Below, one piece after another: positions 32,522-43,192 of a DNA stretch of 48,095 nucleotides. Position numbers and translations under genes: made by a program. Position 1 is the first letter of the stretch; the number at the start of each line of letters is the position of its first letter. This DNA is from Streptomyces roseochromogenus subsp. oscitans DS 12.976 (GTDB lineage: Bacteria; Actinomycetota; Actinomycetes; Streptomycetales; Streptomycetaceae): NCBI RefSeq assembly GCF_000497445.1, contig NZ_CM002285.1, positions 1,725,144 through 1,773,238 on the forward strand, given 5' to 3'. A model generated the notes under the pieces. It worked only from the letters and a program-made list of their open reading frames with translations, ran no database searches and had not been told where the DNA came from.

Positions 32522-33927
32522 GTCTGCCTCAGTCTTCGCCATACGGCCTTGGCCGCGTTGTGGCCCGACATGCCGTGCACGCCGGGTCCCGGCGGGGTGG
32601 CCGAGGAGCAGATGAAGACGGCCGGATGCGGGGTGTGGTACGGGAACAGGGACAGTCTGGGGCGCAGCAGCAGTTGGAGCCCGGACGCCGCGCCGCAGGC
32701 GATGTCGCCGCCGACGTAGTTGGCGTTGTGGGCGGCCAGCTCGGCGGGGCCGGCGACGGCGCGGGCGAGCACGCGGTCGCGGAACCCGGGGGCGAAGCGC
32801 TCCAGTTGGCGTTCCATGGCGTCGGTGAGGTCGCCGGTCCAGCCGTTCGGGACATGGCCGTACGCCCAGAAGACGTGCTTGCCCTCGGGGGCGCGGGTCG
32901 GGTCGGCCACGCTGGGCTGGACGGTGATCAGGAACGGCCGGTCGGGGGCGCGGCCCTCGCGGGAGGCGGCGCGCAGGGCGGTGGAGATCTCGGCCTGGCT
33001 CGCGCCGATCTGGACGGTGCCGGCGGCACGGGCCTCGGGCGCTGTCCAGGGCACCGGGCCGTCCAGCGCGTAATCGATCTTGAAGACGCTCGGGCCGTAG
33101 CGGTAGTGGGCGTAGTGGTCACCGAAGCCGGCGATGCGGGCGAGTGCGGTGGGCGAGGTGTCGAAGACGTACGCCCGCGCTGGCGGCAGGTCGTCCAGGC
33201 GCTTGATCTCGTAGTCGGTGTGTACGGCGCCGCCGAGGTCCCGCAGATAGGAGGCGAGGGCGTCCGAGATCGCCTGGGAGCCGCCGCGGGGCACCGGCCA
33301 GCCGCGGGCGTGCGCGGCCAGCGCGAAGACCAGGCCGACGGCGCCGGTGGCCAGGCCGTCCAGCGGCGCGATCACATGCGCGACGAGGCCGGCGAAGAGG
33401 GCCTTGGCCCGCTCGTCCTTGAAGCGGCGCAGCAGCCAGGTGGCCGGTGGCAGCCCGGCCAGCCCGAACCGGGCCAGGGTGACCGGGTCGCGTGGGAGCG
33501 CGGTCAGCGGCAGGGACATGAAGTCCCGTACGAGGGTGTCCCAGTGGGCGAGGAACGGCTCGACCAGCCTGCGGTACGCGCCCGCGTCGCGCGGTCCGAA
33601 GGAGGCGGCCGTCTCGGCCACCGAGCGGGACAGCACGGCCGCGGTGCCGTCGAGGAAGGGGTGCGCCATCGGCAGCTCGGCGTGCTGCCATTCGAGGCCG
33701 TAGCGGTCGAGGGGGAGGGCGCGGAACGCGGGCGAGTTGATGCCGAGGGGGTGGGCGGCCGAGCACGGGTCGTGCCGGAAGCCGGGCAGGGTCAGCTCCT
33801 CGGTGCGGGCGCCCCCGCCCACGGTGGACTTCGCCTCGAACAGCGCGACGGAGAAGCCACGGCGGGCCAGCTCCACCGCGGCGGTCAGTCCGTTCGGTCC
33901 CGCACCCACCACGACCGCATCGAGCAT
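32518..33927 (-). CDS. FAD-dependent NAD(P)/FAD oxidoreductase, phytoene-desaturase/PYROXD2-like
   Basis: A 469-residue flavoprotein with an N-terminal Rossmann dinucleotide motif [28 protein letters not shown] and [14 protein letters not shown], then a C-terminal FAD motif [14 protein letters not shown]. These place it with carotenoid-desaturase-like oxidoreductases; no crt genes are nearby, so a carotenoid role is not supported. The ATG at 33927 has GAAGG eight to nine bases upstream and the fold begins at once; an in-frame start at 33966 is rejected. It is translationally coupled to the macro-domain gene. The substrate is unknown. Confidence 0.88.
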   Translation of the reverse strand: MLDAVVVGAGPNGLTAAVELARRGFSVALFEAKSTVGGGARTEELTLPGFRHDPCSAAHPLGINSPAFRALPLDRYGLEWQHAELPMAHPFLDGTAAVLSRSVAETAASFGPRDAGAYRRLVEPFLAHWDTLVRDFMSLPLTALPRDPVTLARFGLAGLPPATWLLRRFKDERAKALFAGLVAHVIAPLDGLATGAVGLVFALAAHARGWPVPRGGSQAISDALASYLRDLGGAVHTDYEIKRLDDLPPARAYVFDTSPTALARIAGFGDHYAHYRYGPSVFKIDYALDGPVPWTAPEARAAGTVQIGASQAEISTALRAASREGRAPDRPFLITVQPSVADPTRAPEGKHVFWAYGHVPNGWTGDLTDAMERQLERFAPGFRDRVLARAVAGPAELAAHNANYVGGDIACGAASGLQLLLRPRLSLFPYHTPHPAVFICSSATPPGPGVHGMSGHNAAKAVWRRLRQT

Positions 33928-33954
33928 CGACGGCACCTTCGGACCCCTTCGTCG

Positions 33955-33994
33955 GCCGATGGCCACTCGGGGTTGTGCCAGCCGATGGCCACTC
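33955..33994. repeat. 14-bp direct repeat upstream of the FAD oxidoreductase
   Basis: GCCGATGGCCACTC occurs at 33955-33968 and 33981-33994, 26 bp apart. Both are within 70 bp upstream of the start at 33927, so they may be paired regulator sites. The rest of the 173-bp gap to the inositol phosphatase-like gene shows only GC-rich sequence. Confidence 0.65.
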
Positions 33995-34100
33995 TGCGTT
34001 CAGGATATGCCGGAGGACTGACACTCCCCCGGGGCGGGTGACCAGCCGGACCGGCCGTTGCGGGCGGAAGGGAATCCTCCGGCGGTGGCCGGCCCGGGGT

Positions 34101-34946
34101 TCAGGCCGCCGTGCGCAGCTGTTCCGCCACCCGGTGGGCCGTCGCGGTGTCCCGGGCCGCGGTGAACGGCAGCGCGTTGCCGCCGGCCACTCTGAACGGC
34201 TCGCCGGTGCGTGTGAGATGCGCGCCGCCCGCCTCCTCGACCAGCAGCAGACCCGCCGCGTGGTCCCAGGCCGCCTCCCAGGAGAACGCCACGGCGTCCA
34301 ACTCGCCCCGGGCGACGGCGAGATACTCCAGGCCCGCCGAACCGCAGGCGCGGGGGGCGAAGCCGTCGGTCCACAGGGCGTGCAGGGCGCGCTTCTCCTC
34401 GTCGGTGGTGTAGTCAGGGTGGGACGTGGCGACGACGAGGTCCCGGCCGGGCGCGGGCGGGCCCGCGAACAGCCGCTCGCCGTCGAGGAAGGCGCCCTGG
34501 CCGCGGACCGCGGTGGCGAGCTGGTCGCGTGCCGCGGCGTAGGTCCAGGAGGCGAGGACGACGCCCCGGTGGGCGAGGGCGACCAGGGTGCAGAACCCGT
34601 CGTCGCCGTGCACGAACTGGCGGGTGCCGTCGACCGGGTCGACGATCCACACCGGCGCGTCGCCCTGGAGCGCCGCGTAGGTCGCCGGGTCGGCGTGCAC
34701 CGCCTCCTCGCCGACCACGACCGAGCCGGGCAGCAGTGCGCCCAGGGCGTCGGTGAGCCGCAGCTCGGCCAGCCGGTCGGCGTCCGTCACCAGGTCGTGG
34801 GGGCCGCTCTTCTGGTCCACCTCGTGCGCGGCGAGGCGGCGGAAGCGGGGCAGGATCTCGGCCGCGGCCGCCTTGCGGACCGCTTCCTCCACGTCGGCCG
34901 AGCAGCGCGCGAGAAACTCGTCGATGGTTTCCGTTTCTTGGATCAT
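34101..34946 (-). CDS. Inositol monophosphatase family protein
   Basis: A 281-residue Mg-dependent phosphatase of the IMPase/CysQ/FBPase fold. Metal-site motifs are GEEAVHA at about 76-82, WIVDPVDGTRQFVHG at about 98-112 and the C-terminal WEAAWDHAAG. Substrates in the family include inositol phosphates, histidinol phosphate and 3'-phosphoadenosine phosphates; the sequence does not distinguish among them. The ATG at 34946 has GGAGG one base upstream, closer than usual; a GTG at 34997 is an alternative in frame. It stands alone on the minus strand. Confidence 0.87.
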   Translation of the reverse strand: MIQETETIDEFLARCSADVEEAVRKAAAAEILPRFRRLAAHEVDQKSGPHDLVTDADRLAELRLTDALGALLPGSVVVGEEAVHADPATYAALQGDAPVWIVDPVDGTRQFVHGDDGFCTLVALAHRGVVLASWTYAAARDQLATAVRGQGAFLDGERLFAGPPAPGRDLVVATSHPDYTTDEEKRALHALWTDGFAPRACGSAGLEYLAVARGELDAVAFSWEAAWDHAAGLLLVEEAGGAHLTRTGEPFRVAGGNALPFTAARDTATAHRVAEQLRTAA

Positions 34947-35096
34947 GCCTCCATGAGAGCATGCCCCGCTGACAATCCCCGCCTCCCCGGTGCACACCGG
35001 GTGGAATCGCGATGAAGAACAGGGGTCGCACCGCGCCCCGCTCCCGGGTGTGCCGGACGCACAGGGGCCGCTTCGGCACCGCTCCTGGGCGTGCCG

Positions 35097-36915
35097 TCAG
35101 CGGCCCACCGCGTAGCCCTGCATCCCGCGCGGGTTCGCCGCCGCCGACAGCACGCCGGTCTCCGGGTCCCGGGCCACGGCGCACAGGCGCCCTTCGGACC
35201 AGGCCGGGGCGACCGTGACGTCGTGGCCGCGCCGCCGCAGCTCCTCGATCACGTCCGCGTCCATACGGGACTCCACGGTGACGCTGCCGGGGCGGCGGCC
35301 ACGCGGGTAGAAGGAGCTGGGAAAGCTGTCGTTGTGCCAGTTCGGGGCGTCGATCGCGCCCTGCAGGTCGAGGGCGCCGCGGACCGGGGCGCGCAGGGCG
35401 GCGGCGAGGAAGAAGTGCAGCTGCCACTGGTCCTGCTGGTCGCCGCCGGGCGTGCCGAAGGCCAGGACCGGCACGCCGTCGCGCAGCGCGAGGGACGGTG
35501 TGAGGGTGGTGCGCGGGCGGCGGCCCGGGGTGAGGGAGTTCGGCAGGCCCTCCGCCAGCCAGGTCATCTGCAGCCGGGTGCCGAGCGGGAAGCCCAGCTC
35601 GGGCACGACCGGGTTGGACTGCAGCCAGCCGCCGCTGGGCGTGGCCGCGATCATGTTGCCCCAGCGGTCGACGACGTCCAGGTGGCAGGTGTCGCCGCGG
35701 GTGCGGCCGTCACCGCCCACGTGCGGCTCACCGGGCAGCTCCGCGACAGTCGGCTCGCCCGCACCCAGCGGGTCGAAGCCGCGACCGCTGCAGGCCTCCA
35801 CGCGCGCGTACGCCTGCGCGGGCAGCCGCGGGGTGCGTCCGCCGGGGCTGCCGGGCCGCAGCTCCCAGGAGGCCTTGGCGCCGACCAGGGCCCGCCGTCC
35901 GGCGTTGTAGTCGTCCGAGAGCAGCTCGGCGACCGGAACCTCGGCGGCGTCGCCGTACCAGGCCTCGCGGTCGGCCATGGCGAGCTTGCAGCCCTCGATC
36001 AGCAGATGGACGTAGTCGGCGGAGCCGTAGGCGGGCAGTTCCTGCGGGAGCAGGGCGAGCTGCTGGAGGAGGGCGGGGCCCTGGCTCCAGGGGCCGGCCT
36101 TGCACACGGTCCAGCCGTTCCAGTCGTAGGTCACCGGGGTCTCGTAGGCCGCCGACCAGCCGGCGAGGTCGGCCTCGGTGAGCGTGCCGGTGTGCCGTTC
36201 GCCGCTGGTGTCCCTCGTGGGCCGCCGGGACTGCCGTACCAGCGCCTCGGCGATGAAGCCGGAGCGCCACACCTCGCGTGCCGCGTCGATCCGGGCCTCC
36301 CGGTCCCCGGCCCGGGCGGTCTCGGCGAGCAGCCGCTTCCAGGTGGCGGCGAGCGCGGGATTGCGCAGCGGCTGACCCGGCCGGGGCGCCCGCCCGCCGG
36401 GCAGATAGACCTCCGCCGAAGAGGTCCACTCCGTCTCGAACAGCTCCCGTACGGTCTCCACGGTCGCGCCGATCTTCTCCACGGGCGGGTGCCCGTGCTC
36501 GGCGTATCCGATGGCGTACTTCAGCACGACGTCCAGGGACTTCGTGCCGTGGTCGCGCAGGAGCAGCAGCCAGGCGTCGAAGGCACCGGGCACGGCGGCC
36601 GCGAGCGGCCCGGTGCCGGGTACGAGATCCAGCCCCGAGCCCCAGGTAGTGCGCGACGGTGGCTCCGGCCGGCGCCACTCCCTGCCCGCACAGCACCCGT
36701 ACCTCGCCGCCCGCCGGGGCGAGCAGAATCGGCACCTCGCCCGCCGGCCCGTTCAGGTGTGGCTCCACCACATGCAGCACGAACGCACCGGCCACGGCGG
36801 CGTCGAAGGCGTTGCCCCCGTCCTCCAGAACCGCCATCGCCGACTGGGAGGCCAGCCAGTGGGTGGAGGACACCATCCCGAAGGTGCCTTGCAGGGTGGG
36901 CCGGGTGGTGAACAC
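35097..36915 (-). pseudogene. Gamma-glutamyltransferase family gene broken by a +1 frameshift
   Basis: The gene would encode about 605 residues of a gamma-glutamyltransferase-like Ntn hydrolase acting on gamma-glutamyl compounds. Frame one starts at GTG 36915 (GGAGG five bases upstream) and runs through SSTHWLASQSAMAVLEDGGNAFDAAVA. The second frame continues with LDLVPGTGPLAAAVPGAFDAW and carries the catalytic region GDTCHLDVVDRWGNM. The switch falls at the CCCC at 36633-36636: one base fewer restores GLGLDLVPG. The total of 1819 bp is one more than a multiple of three. It may be a true pseudogene, slippage or a sequencing error. Without correction only the downstream piece (start 36593) could be made, lacking the first part. 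Confidence 0.85.
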
Positions 36916-37008
36916 GGGCGCCTCCAGGGCTCGGGTACGTCTTCCAGGTGATCGTACGAGCGTGATCGCCGTCCGGGGAACACGGCGACGACCTGCGCCG
37001 TTGATCTC

Positions 37009-38106
37009 ATGCGGGAGGCGGCAGGGACGGAGGCCCAGGCAGTGCACGGTGAGTACAAGGTGCCCGGCGGCAAGCTCGTCGTCGTGGACGTGGACGCCGA
37101 GGACGGCGTGTTGCGGCACGTGCGCGTGGCGGGCGACTTCTTCCTGGAGCCGGACGAGGCGCTGGACGCGGTGAACGGCGCGTTGGAGGGTGTCCCGGCG
37201 GACACCGACGCGGCAGGGCTGGCCGCGCGCATCGACGCGGCGCTGCCCGCGGGGACGGTGATGTACGGCCTGACCTCGGAGGGTGTCGCCATCGCGGTGC
37301 GCCGGGCCCTGGCACGCGCCACGGACTGGACCGACTACGACTGGCAGCTGATCCACGAGGGCCCGCAGCCACCCGCGTTGCACATGGCGCTGGACGAGGT
37401 GCTGACCGCCGAGGTCGCCGCGGGACGGCGCCCGCCGACCCTCAGGGTGTGGGAGTGGGGCGCTCCGGCGGTGATCATCGGCAGCTTCCAGTCGCTGCGC
37501 AACGAAGTGGACGCCGAAGGTGCCGCGCGGCACGGCATCGAGGTGGTGCGGCGGATCTCCGGCGGCGGCGCGATGTTCGTGGAGCCCGGCAACACGATCA
37601 CGTACTCCCTGTCGGTGCCGGAGTCCCTCGTGCAGGGCCTGTCCTTCCAGGACAGCTACGCCTATCTGGACGACTGGGTGCTGGGTGCGCTCGGAGACAT
37701 GGGCATCCGGGCGTGGTACCAGCCGCTGAACGACATCGCGACGGACCAGGGCAAGATCGCGGGCGCCGCGCAGAAGCGGATCGTCGGGCCCGACGGCGGC
37801 CCGGGCGGCGTACTGCACCACGTGACCATGGCGTACGACATCGACGCCGACAAGATGGTCGAGGTGCTGCGCATCGGGCGGGAGAAGCTGTCCGACAAGG
37901 GGACGAGAAGCGCGAAGAAGCGGGTCGATCCGCTGCGGCGGCAGACCGGGCTGCCGCGCGAGTCGGTCATCGACCGGATGATCGAGTCGTTCCGCGTACG
38001 GTACGGCCTGGCACCGGGCAAGATCACGGGCGAGGAGCTGACGCGCGCGGAGGAACTGGCGCGGACCAAGTTCACCTCCGTGGAGTGGACGGCGAGGGTG
38101 CCCTAG
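37009..38106 (+). CDS. lplA: Lipoate--protein ligase family protein
   Basis: A 365-residue protein with domain order opposite to E. coli LplA: residues 1-105 resemble the small lipoyl-ligase accessory domain, and 115-340 the ligase domain. The latter has ALHMALDEVL, WEWGAPAVIIGSFQSLRNEVD, RRISGGGAMFVEPGNTITYSL and NDIATDQGKIAGAAQKR with the conserved Lys. The enzyme attaches lipoate (or octanoate) to dehydrogenase subunits. The ATG at 37009 has no strong Shine-Dalgarno and may be leaderless. It is divergent from the broken gamma-glutamyltransferase gene with 93 bp between. A lipoate-to-protein amidotransferase role is also possible. Confidence 0.86.
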   Translation: MREAAGTEAQAVHGEYKVPGGKLVVVDVDAEDGVLRHVRVAGDFFLEPDEALDAVNGALEGVPADTDAAGLAARIDAALPAGTVMYGLTSEGVAIAVRRALARATDWTDYDWQLIHEGPQPPALHMALDEVLTAEVAAGRRPPTLRVWEWGAPAVIIGSFQSLRNEVDAEGAARHGIEVVRRISGGGAMFVEPGNTITYSLSVPESLVQGLSFQDSYAYLDDWVLGALGDMGIRAWYQPLNDIATDQGKIAGAAQKRIVGPDGGPGGVLHHVTMAYDIDADKMVEVLRIGREKLSDKGTRSAKKRVDPLRRQTGLPRESVIDRMIESFRVRYGLAPGKITGEELTRAEELARTKFTSVEWTARVP

Positions 38107-38281
38107 CCGCGCCATCTCCGAGAGCAAAACGGGCAGATCGGTACGTCGCGAACAGGGTCTCGTGAACGTGCGGGCACGCAGCGCGTTCCCCACTTCCGCC
38201 CCACAGGGACTCGTGTGACACTGTCGTCCCCGTCCACCCTGCGGTCCCCCTCCGCACCCCCTCCCCCACGAGAAGTGCGCC

Positions 38282-38968
38282 GTGCGTTCTCTTCCTCTGC
38301 CGCTGGCCCTCACCGCGCGGATCTCGCCGGTCGCGGTCCTCGCCTGTGCCGGCTGGGCGCTGACGTCCGGCCCGGCCGCACCGTCGGTGGCGGCCGGGCA
38401 TCAGGCGGCCCGGACGACGCCCACCCAGTCCTCCTCCGGCTCCTCCGGCCCCTCGTCCGGCGGCGCGGCCTCCCAGGCGTACGCCACCGCGCCCTCCCCG
38501 TGCACCAGCGTGCCCGCGGCGACCGTCAAGTCCCTGGTGCCCGGCGCGAAGACGCAGGGCAAGGAGATCCCGTCGACGGACACCAAGCTGCGCCGCACCT
38601 GCTCCTGGAACGCCCTGCAGGGCTACGACTACCGCTGGCTCGATGTGTCGTTCGAGGTCAGCGGGTCGGCGCAGGAGGCGCAGCAGGAGTACCAGCAGCG
38701 GGTGAAGGAGAAGGCCGGTGGCGGGGCCGTGCCCGGGCTCGGGGACAGTGCCTACTCCGTGGTGAATCTGACCACCGAGGACAAGCAGCAGACCCGGGAG
38801 GGCGTGGTGATGGTCCAGGCGTCCAACGCCTTGGTGATCGTCACCTACAACGGCAGCGACTTCGAGACGAAGAAGGCTCCGGGTACGGACGAGATCAACA
38901 AGGGGGCGATCCAGGCGGCGCGGGCCGCGGTCGGCGCCCTCGGGGGCGGGCAGTCCCAGTCCGGCTGA
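38282..38968 (+). CDS. Predicted small lipoprotein, DUF3558-like
   Basis: A 228-residue secreted protein. Hydrophobic N-terminus with lipobox-like VLAC (Cys22), then a Ser/Gly/Thr-rich linker (about 44-65) and a compact domain from about 70 to the end. It contains CTSVPAATVKSLVPGAK, RTCSWNA, GLGDSAYSVVN and VMVQASNALVIVTYNG, similar to the DUF3558 family of actinobacterial lipoproteins of unknown function. The start GTG at 38282 has GAGAAG upstream. It is convergent with the NCS1 permease gene. The function is unknown. Confidence 0.7.
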   Translation: MRSLPLPLALTARISPVAVLACAGWALTSGPAAPSVAAGHQAARTTPTQSSSGSSGPSSGGAASQAYATAPSPCTSVPAATVKSLVPGAKTQGKEIPSTDTKLRRTCSWNALQGYDYRWLDVSFEVSGSAQEAQQEYQQRVKEKAGGGAVPGLGDSAYSVVNLTTEDKQQTREGVVMVQASNALVIVTYNGSDFETKKAPGTDEINKGAIQAARAAVGALGGGQSQSG

Positions 38969-39037
38969 CCGCCCACCCCCATGTCCTTGCCTGGCTGCTC
39001 CCTGCCCCCGGCCCGCTGCCTGTCTGCCCCGGTCCCG

Positions 39038-40564
<1,527 letters not shown>

Positions 40565-40618
40565 GGCTGGCCAATCGGGTGAGGTGGGACGGGAGTTGGC
40601 CGTGCGGGCACCAGCCCC

Positions 40619-40638
40619 CTCCCCGGGACCGCGGGGAG
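40619..40638 (-). other. Hairpin in the LLM-permease spacer
   Basis: CTCCCC at 40619-40624 pairs with GGGGAG at 40633-40638 around an 8-base loop, in the 121-bp gap between the LLM oxidoreductase and the permease. It could be an attenuating terminator that lowers permease expression. Support is limited to the stem. Confidence 0.35.
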
Positions 40639-40685
40639 AGGGTGACCAAGAGGGGTGTGGGGGAGGTCGGGCAACAGAGGTCGGG

Positions 40686-41714
40686 TCAGGCGTTGACGGC
40701 CGGGATCACCGTCGTGCCGTAGGCGTCGATGGTGGCCTCCTGCGCGTCGTGCATGTCGTACACCGCGAACTGGTCGACGCCCAGCGCGCGGAGGGCGTTC
40801 AGTTTCTCGATGTGCTTCTCCGCGGGGCCGATCACACAGAACCGGTCCACGATCTCGTCGGGCACGAACTCGGTGTCCGGGTTGCCGCTGCGCCCGTGGT
40901 GGGCGTAGTCGTAGCCCTGCCGTGCCTTGATGTAGTCGGTGAGTTCCTCGGGGACCTGGGCGGAGTGCTCGCCGTACTTGGCGACCAGATCGGCGACGTG
41001 GTTGCCGACCATGCCGCCGAACCAGCGGCACTGCTCCCGGGCGTGGGCGAGGGCCTCGGGCGAGTCGTCCTCGGTGACATAGGCGGGGGCCGCCACGCAG
41101 ATCGTCACGTCCGACGGATCGCGCCCGGCGGCGACCGCCGCGTCCTTGACGGCCTTCACCATGTACTCGGTCAGATACAGGTCGGACAGCTGGAGGATGA
41201 AACCGTCGGCCTCCTCGCCGGTCATCTTCAGCGCCTTCGGGCCGTACGCGGCCATCCAGACGGGGAGTTGGGCGCCCTCCTTGATCCACGGGAACCGGAT
41301 CTTGGTGCCGCCGAGGTCGGCCTCCTCGCCCCGGGCGAGCGCGCGGATGACCTTCATCGCCTCGCTGATCCGGGCCAGGGTGTTGGGTTTGCGGCCCGCG
41401 ACCCGCATCGCGGAGTCGCCGCGGCCGATGCCGCAGACGGTGCGGTTGCCGAACATGTCGTTGAGGGTGGCGAACGTGGAGGCGGTGACCTCCCAGGTGC
41501 GGGTGCCCGGGTTGGTGACCATCGGGCCGACCTTCAGATGGGACGTGTTCGCCAGGATCTGGCTGTAGATCACGAACGGCTCCTGCCAGAGCACGGAGGA
41601 GTCGAAGGTCCAGCCGTACGTGAAACCGTTGCGCTCGGCCCGTTTCATCAGGCTGACGACACGGGAGGCCGGCGGGTCGGTCTGCAGGACGAGTCCGAAA
41701 TCCATGGCGTCCAT
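40686..41714 (-). CDS. LLM class flavin/F420-dependent oxidoreductase, TIGR03842-like
   Basis: A 342-residue TIM-barrel oxidoreductase of the luciferase-like family. Start DFGLVLQTDPPASRVVSLMKRAER, TVCGIGRGDSAMRV at about 93-106, PVWMAAYGPKALKMTGEEADG at about 150-170 and the end segment GVDQFAVYDMH are typical of F420-dependent members. The ATG at 41714 has GGAAGG about six bases upstream. It is 10 bp after the hydantoinase stop and thus in one operon with ring-opening enzymes and a permease. A role in pyrimidine or hydantoin ring reduction or oxidation is inferred from context; RutA, the uracil oxygenase, is in the same superfamily. Confidence 0.85.
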   Translation of the reverse strand: MDAMDFGLVLQTDPPASRVVSLMKRAERNGFTYGWTFDSSVLWQEPFVIYSQILANTSHLKVGPMVTNPGTRTWEVTASTFATLNDMFGNRTVCGIGRGDSAMRVAGRKPNTLARISEAMKVIRALARGEEADLGGTKIRFPWIKEGAQLPVWMAAYGPKALKMTGEEADGFILQLSDLYLTEYMVKAVKDAAVAAGRDPSDVTICVAAPAYVTEDDSPEALAHAREQCRWFGGMVGNHVADLVAKYGEHSAQVPEELTDYIKARQGYDYAHHGRSGNPDTEFVPDEIVDRFCVIGPAEKHIEKLNALRALGVDQFAVYDMHDAQEATIDAYGTTVIPAVNA

Positions 41715-41724
41715 GGCACCCTTC

Positions 41725-43167
41725 CTAGTTGAGGTACTGACAGGTGGAGCGCGGGGTGAAGACGCCGTGGCCGGCGTGTCCGGTGTACTCCCGCTGGTCG
41801 ATGATCACCTCACCGCGCGAGAGGACGGTCTCGACACGGCCGGTGGTGCGCTTGCCCTCGTACGCCGAGTAGTCGACGTTCATGTGGTGGGTCCCGGCGG
41901 ACATGACCTGCTCGGCGTGCGGGTCGTAGAGGACGATGTCGGCGTCGGCGCCGGGAGCGATGGTGCCCTTCTTGGGGTACAGGCCGAACATGCGCGCCGG
42001 GGTGGCGCAGGCGATCTCGATCCAGCGGCGGCGGGAGAGGTGCCCGTCGACGACGGCCTGGTGGAGCAGGTCCATACGGTTCTCCACGCCCGGCAGGCCG
42101 TTGGGGATCTTGGAGAAGTCGCCGCGGCCCAGCTCCTTCTGGCCCGCGAAGCAGAACGGGCAGTGGTCGGTCGAGACCACCTGCAGGTCGTTCGTCCTGA
42201 GCCCCTGCCACAGCTTGGCCTGGTGTTCGCGCGGCCGCAGCGGGGTGCTGCACACATACTTCGCGCCCTCGAAGTCCGGCTCGGCGAGGTTGTCGGTGGA
42301 CAGGAACAGATACTGCGGGCAGGTCTCGCCGAAGACAGGAAGCCCCTCGTCCCGGGCCCGGGCCAGCTCGGCCACCGCCTCCATGGCCGAGACGTGTACG
42401 ACGTACAGCGGGGCGCCCGCGACCTGTGCGAGCCGGATGGCGCGGTGGGTGGCCTCGGCCTCCAGCAGGGCCTTGCGGACCTCGCCGTGGTAGCGCGGGT
42501 CGGTCTCGCCCCGGGCGAGCGCCTGCTCGACCAGGACGTCGATGGCGATGCCGTTCTCGGCGTGCATCATGATGAGCCCGCCGTTGTCGGCGGAGCGCTG
42601 CATGGCGCGCAGGATCTGACCGTCGTCGGAGTAGAAGACGCCCGGATACGCCATGAACTGCTTGAAGGAGGTGACGCCCTCCTCCACCAGCAGGTCCATC
42701 TCCTTCAGCGTCTCGTCGTTGACGTCGGAGACGATCATGTGGAAGGCGTAGTCGATCGCGCAGTTGCCCTCGGCCTTGGCGTGCCAGGTGTCCAGTCCCT
42801 CGCGCAGGGTGTGGCCGACGCTCTGCACCGCGAAGTCGACGATCGTCGTCGTACCGCCCCAGGCCGCGGCCCGGGTGCCGGTCTCGAAGGTGTCGGAGGC
42901 GAAGGTGCCGCCGAACGGCAGCTCCATGTGGGTGTGCGCGTCGACGCCGCCCGGGATGACGTACTTCCCGGTGGCGTCGATCACCCTCCCCCACCCTTCG
43001 GGCGGGGGTGCCCCCATCTCGCTTCGCTCGGCGGTGAACGCCCCGGCGGCGGGCGTGCTGGAGGCGGCGAGGGCGGCGACGCGGCCGTCCTCGATCAGGA
43101 CGTCGGCGTGGATCTCGTCCGACGCGGTGATGACGAGCCCACCACGGATGACGGTACGGCTGCTCAT
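41725..43167 (-). CDS. hydA: Dihydropyrimidinase/hydantoinase
   Basis: A 480-residue cyclic amidohydrolase that opens dihydropyrimidine or hydantoin rings to N-carbamoyl amino acids. Metal ligands H78 and H80 in DAHTHME, carboxylated Lys169 in VTSFKQFM, then His in MMHAENG and VVHVS and Asp in STDHCPF are all present. Residues about 46-61 (AERSEMGAPPPEGWG) do not match the family and are encoded by a Streptomyces-type palindromic repeat inserted in frame just before VIDATGKYVIPGG. The ATG at 43167 follows the amidase gene by 25 bp. The insert lies in the small beta-sandwich domain, away from the active site, so activity is probably kept. Confidence 0.93.
   Translation of the reverse strand: MSSRTVIRGGLVITASDEIHADVLIEDGRVAALAASSTPAAGAFTAERSEMGAPPPEGWGRVIDATGKYVIPGGVDAHTHMELPFGGTFASDTFETGTRAAAWGGTTTIVDFAVQSVGHTLREGLDTWHAKAEGNCAIDYAFHMIVSDVNDETLKEMDLLVEEGVTSFKQFMAYPGVFYSDDGQILRAMQRSADNGGLIMMHAENGIAIDVLVEQALARGETDPRYHGEVRKALLEAEATHRAIRLAQVAGAPLYVVHVSAMEAVAELARARDEGLPVFGETCPQYLFLSTDNLAEPDFEGAKYVCSTPLRPREHQAKLWQGLRTNDLQVVSTDHCPFCFAGQKELGRGDFSKIPNGLPGVENRMDLLHQAVVDGHLSRRRWIEIACATPARMFGLYPKKGTIAPGADADIVLYDPHAEQVMSAGTHHMNVDYSAYEGKRTTGRVETVLSRGEVIIDQREYTGHAGHGVFTPRSTCQYLN
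42988..43032 (-). repeat. Interspersed Streptomyces palindromic repeat inside hydA
   Basis: In mRNA sense the element begins GCCGAGCGAAGCGAGATGG and continues to a 9-bp stem (42988-42996 with 43000-43008) containing one G-U pair and a GAA loop. I recall this type of sequence as a frequent intergenic repeat in Streptomyces genomes. Here it is inside an open reading frame and adds about 16 codons without a frame change. Confidence 0.65.
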
Positions 43168-43192
43168 GCTGCTCCCTCGGTCAACAGTGCGG

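Noticed and set aside
32518..33927. Carotenoid biosynthesis desaturase
   Set aside because: No other crt genes in the neighbourhood and motifs fit the broader PYROXD2-like group.
35728..38313. A very long minus-strand open frame antisense to the lipoate-ligase gene
   Set aside because: Only the part at 36637-36915 shows homology (N-terminus of the gamma-glutamyltransferase); the rest is an open antisense frame typical of high-GC DNA.
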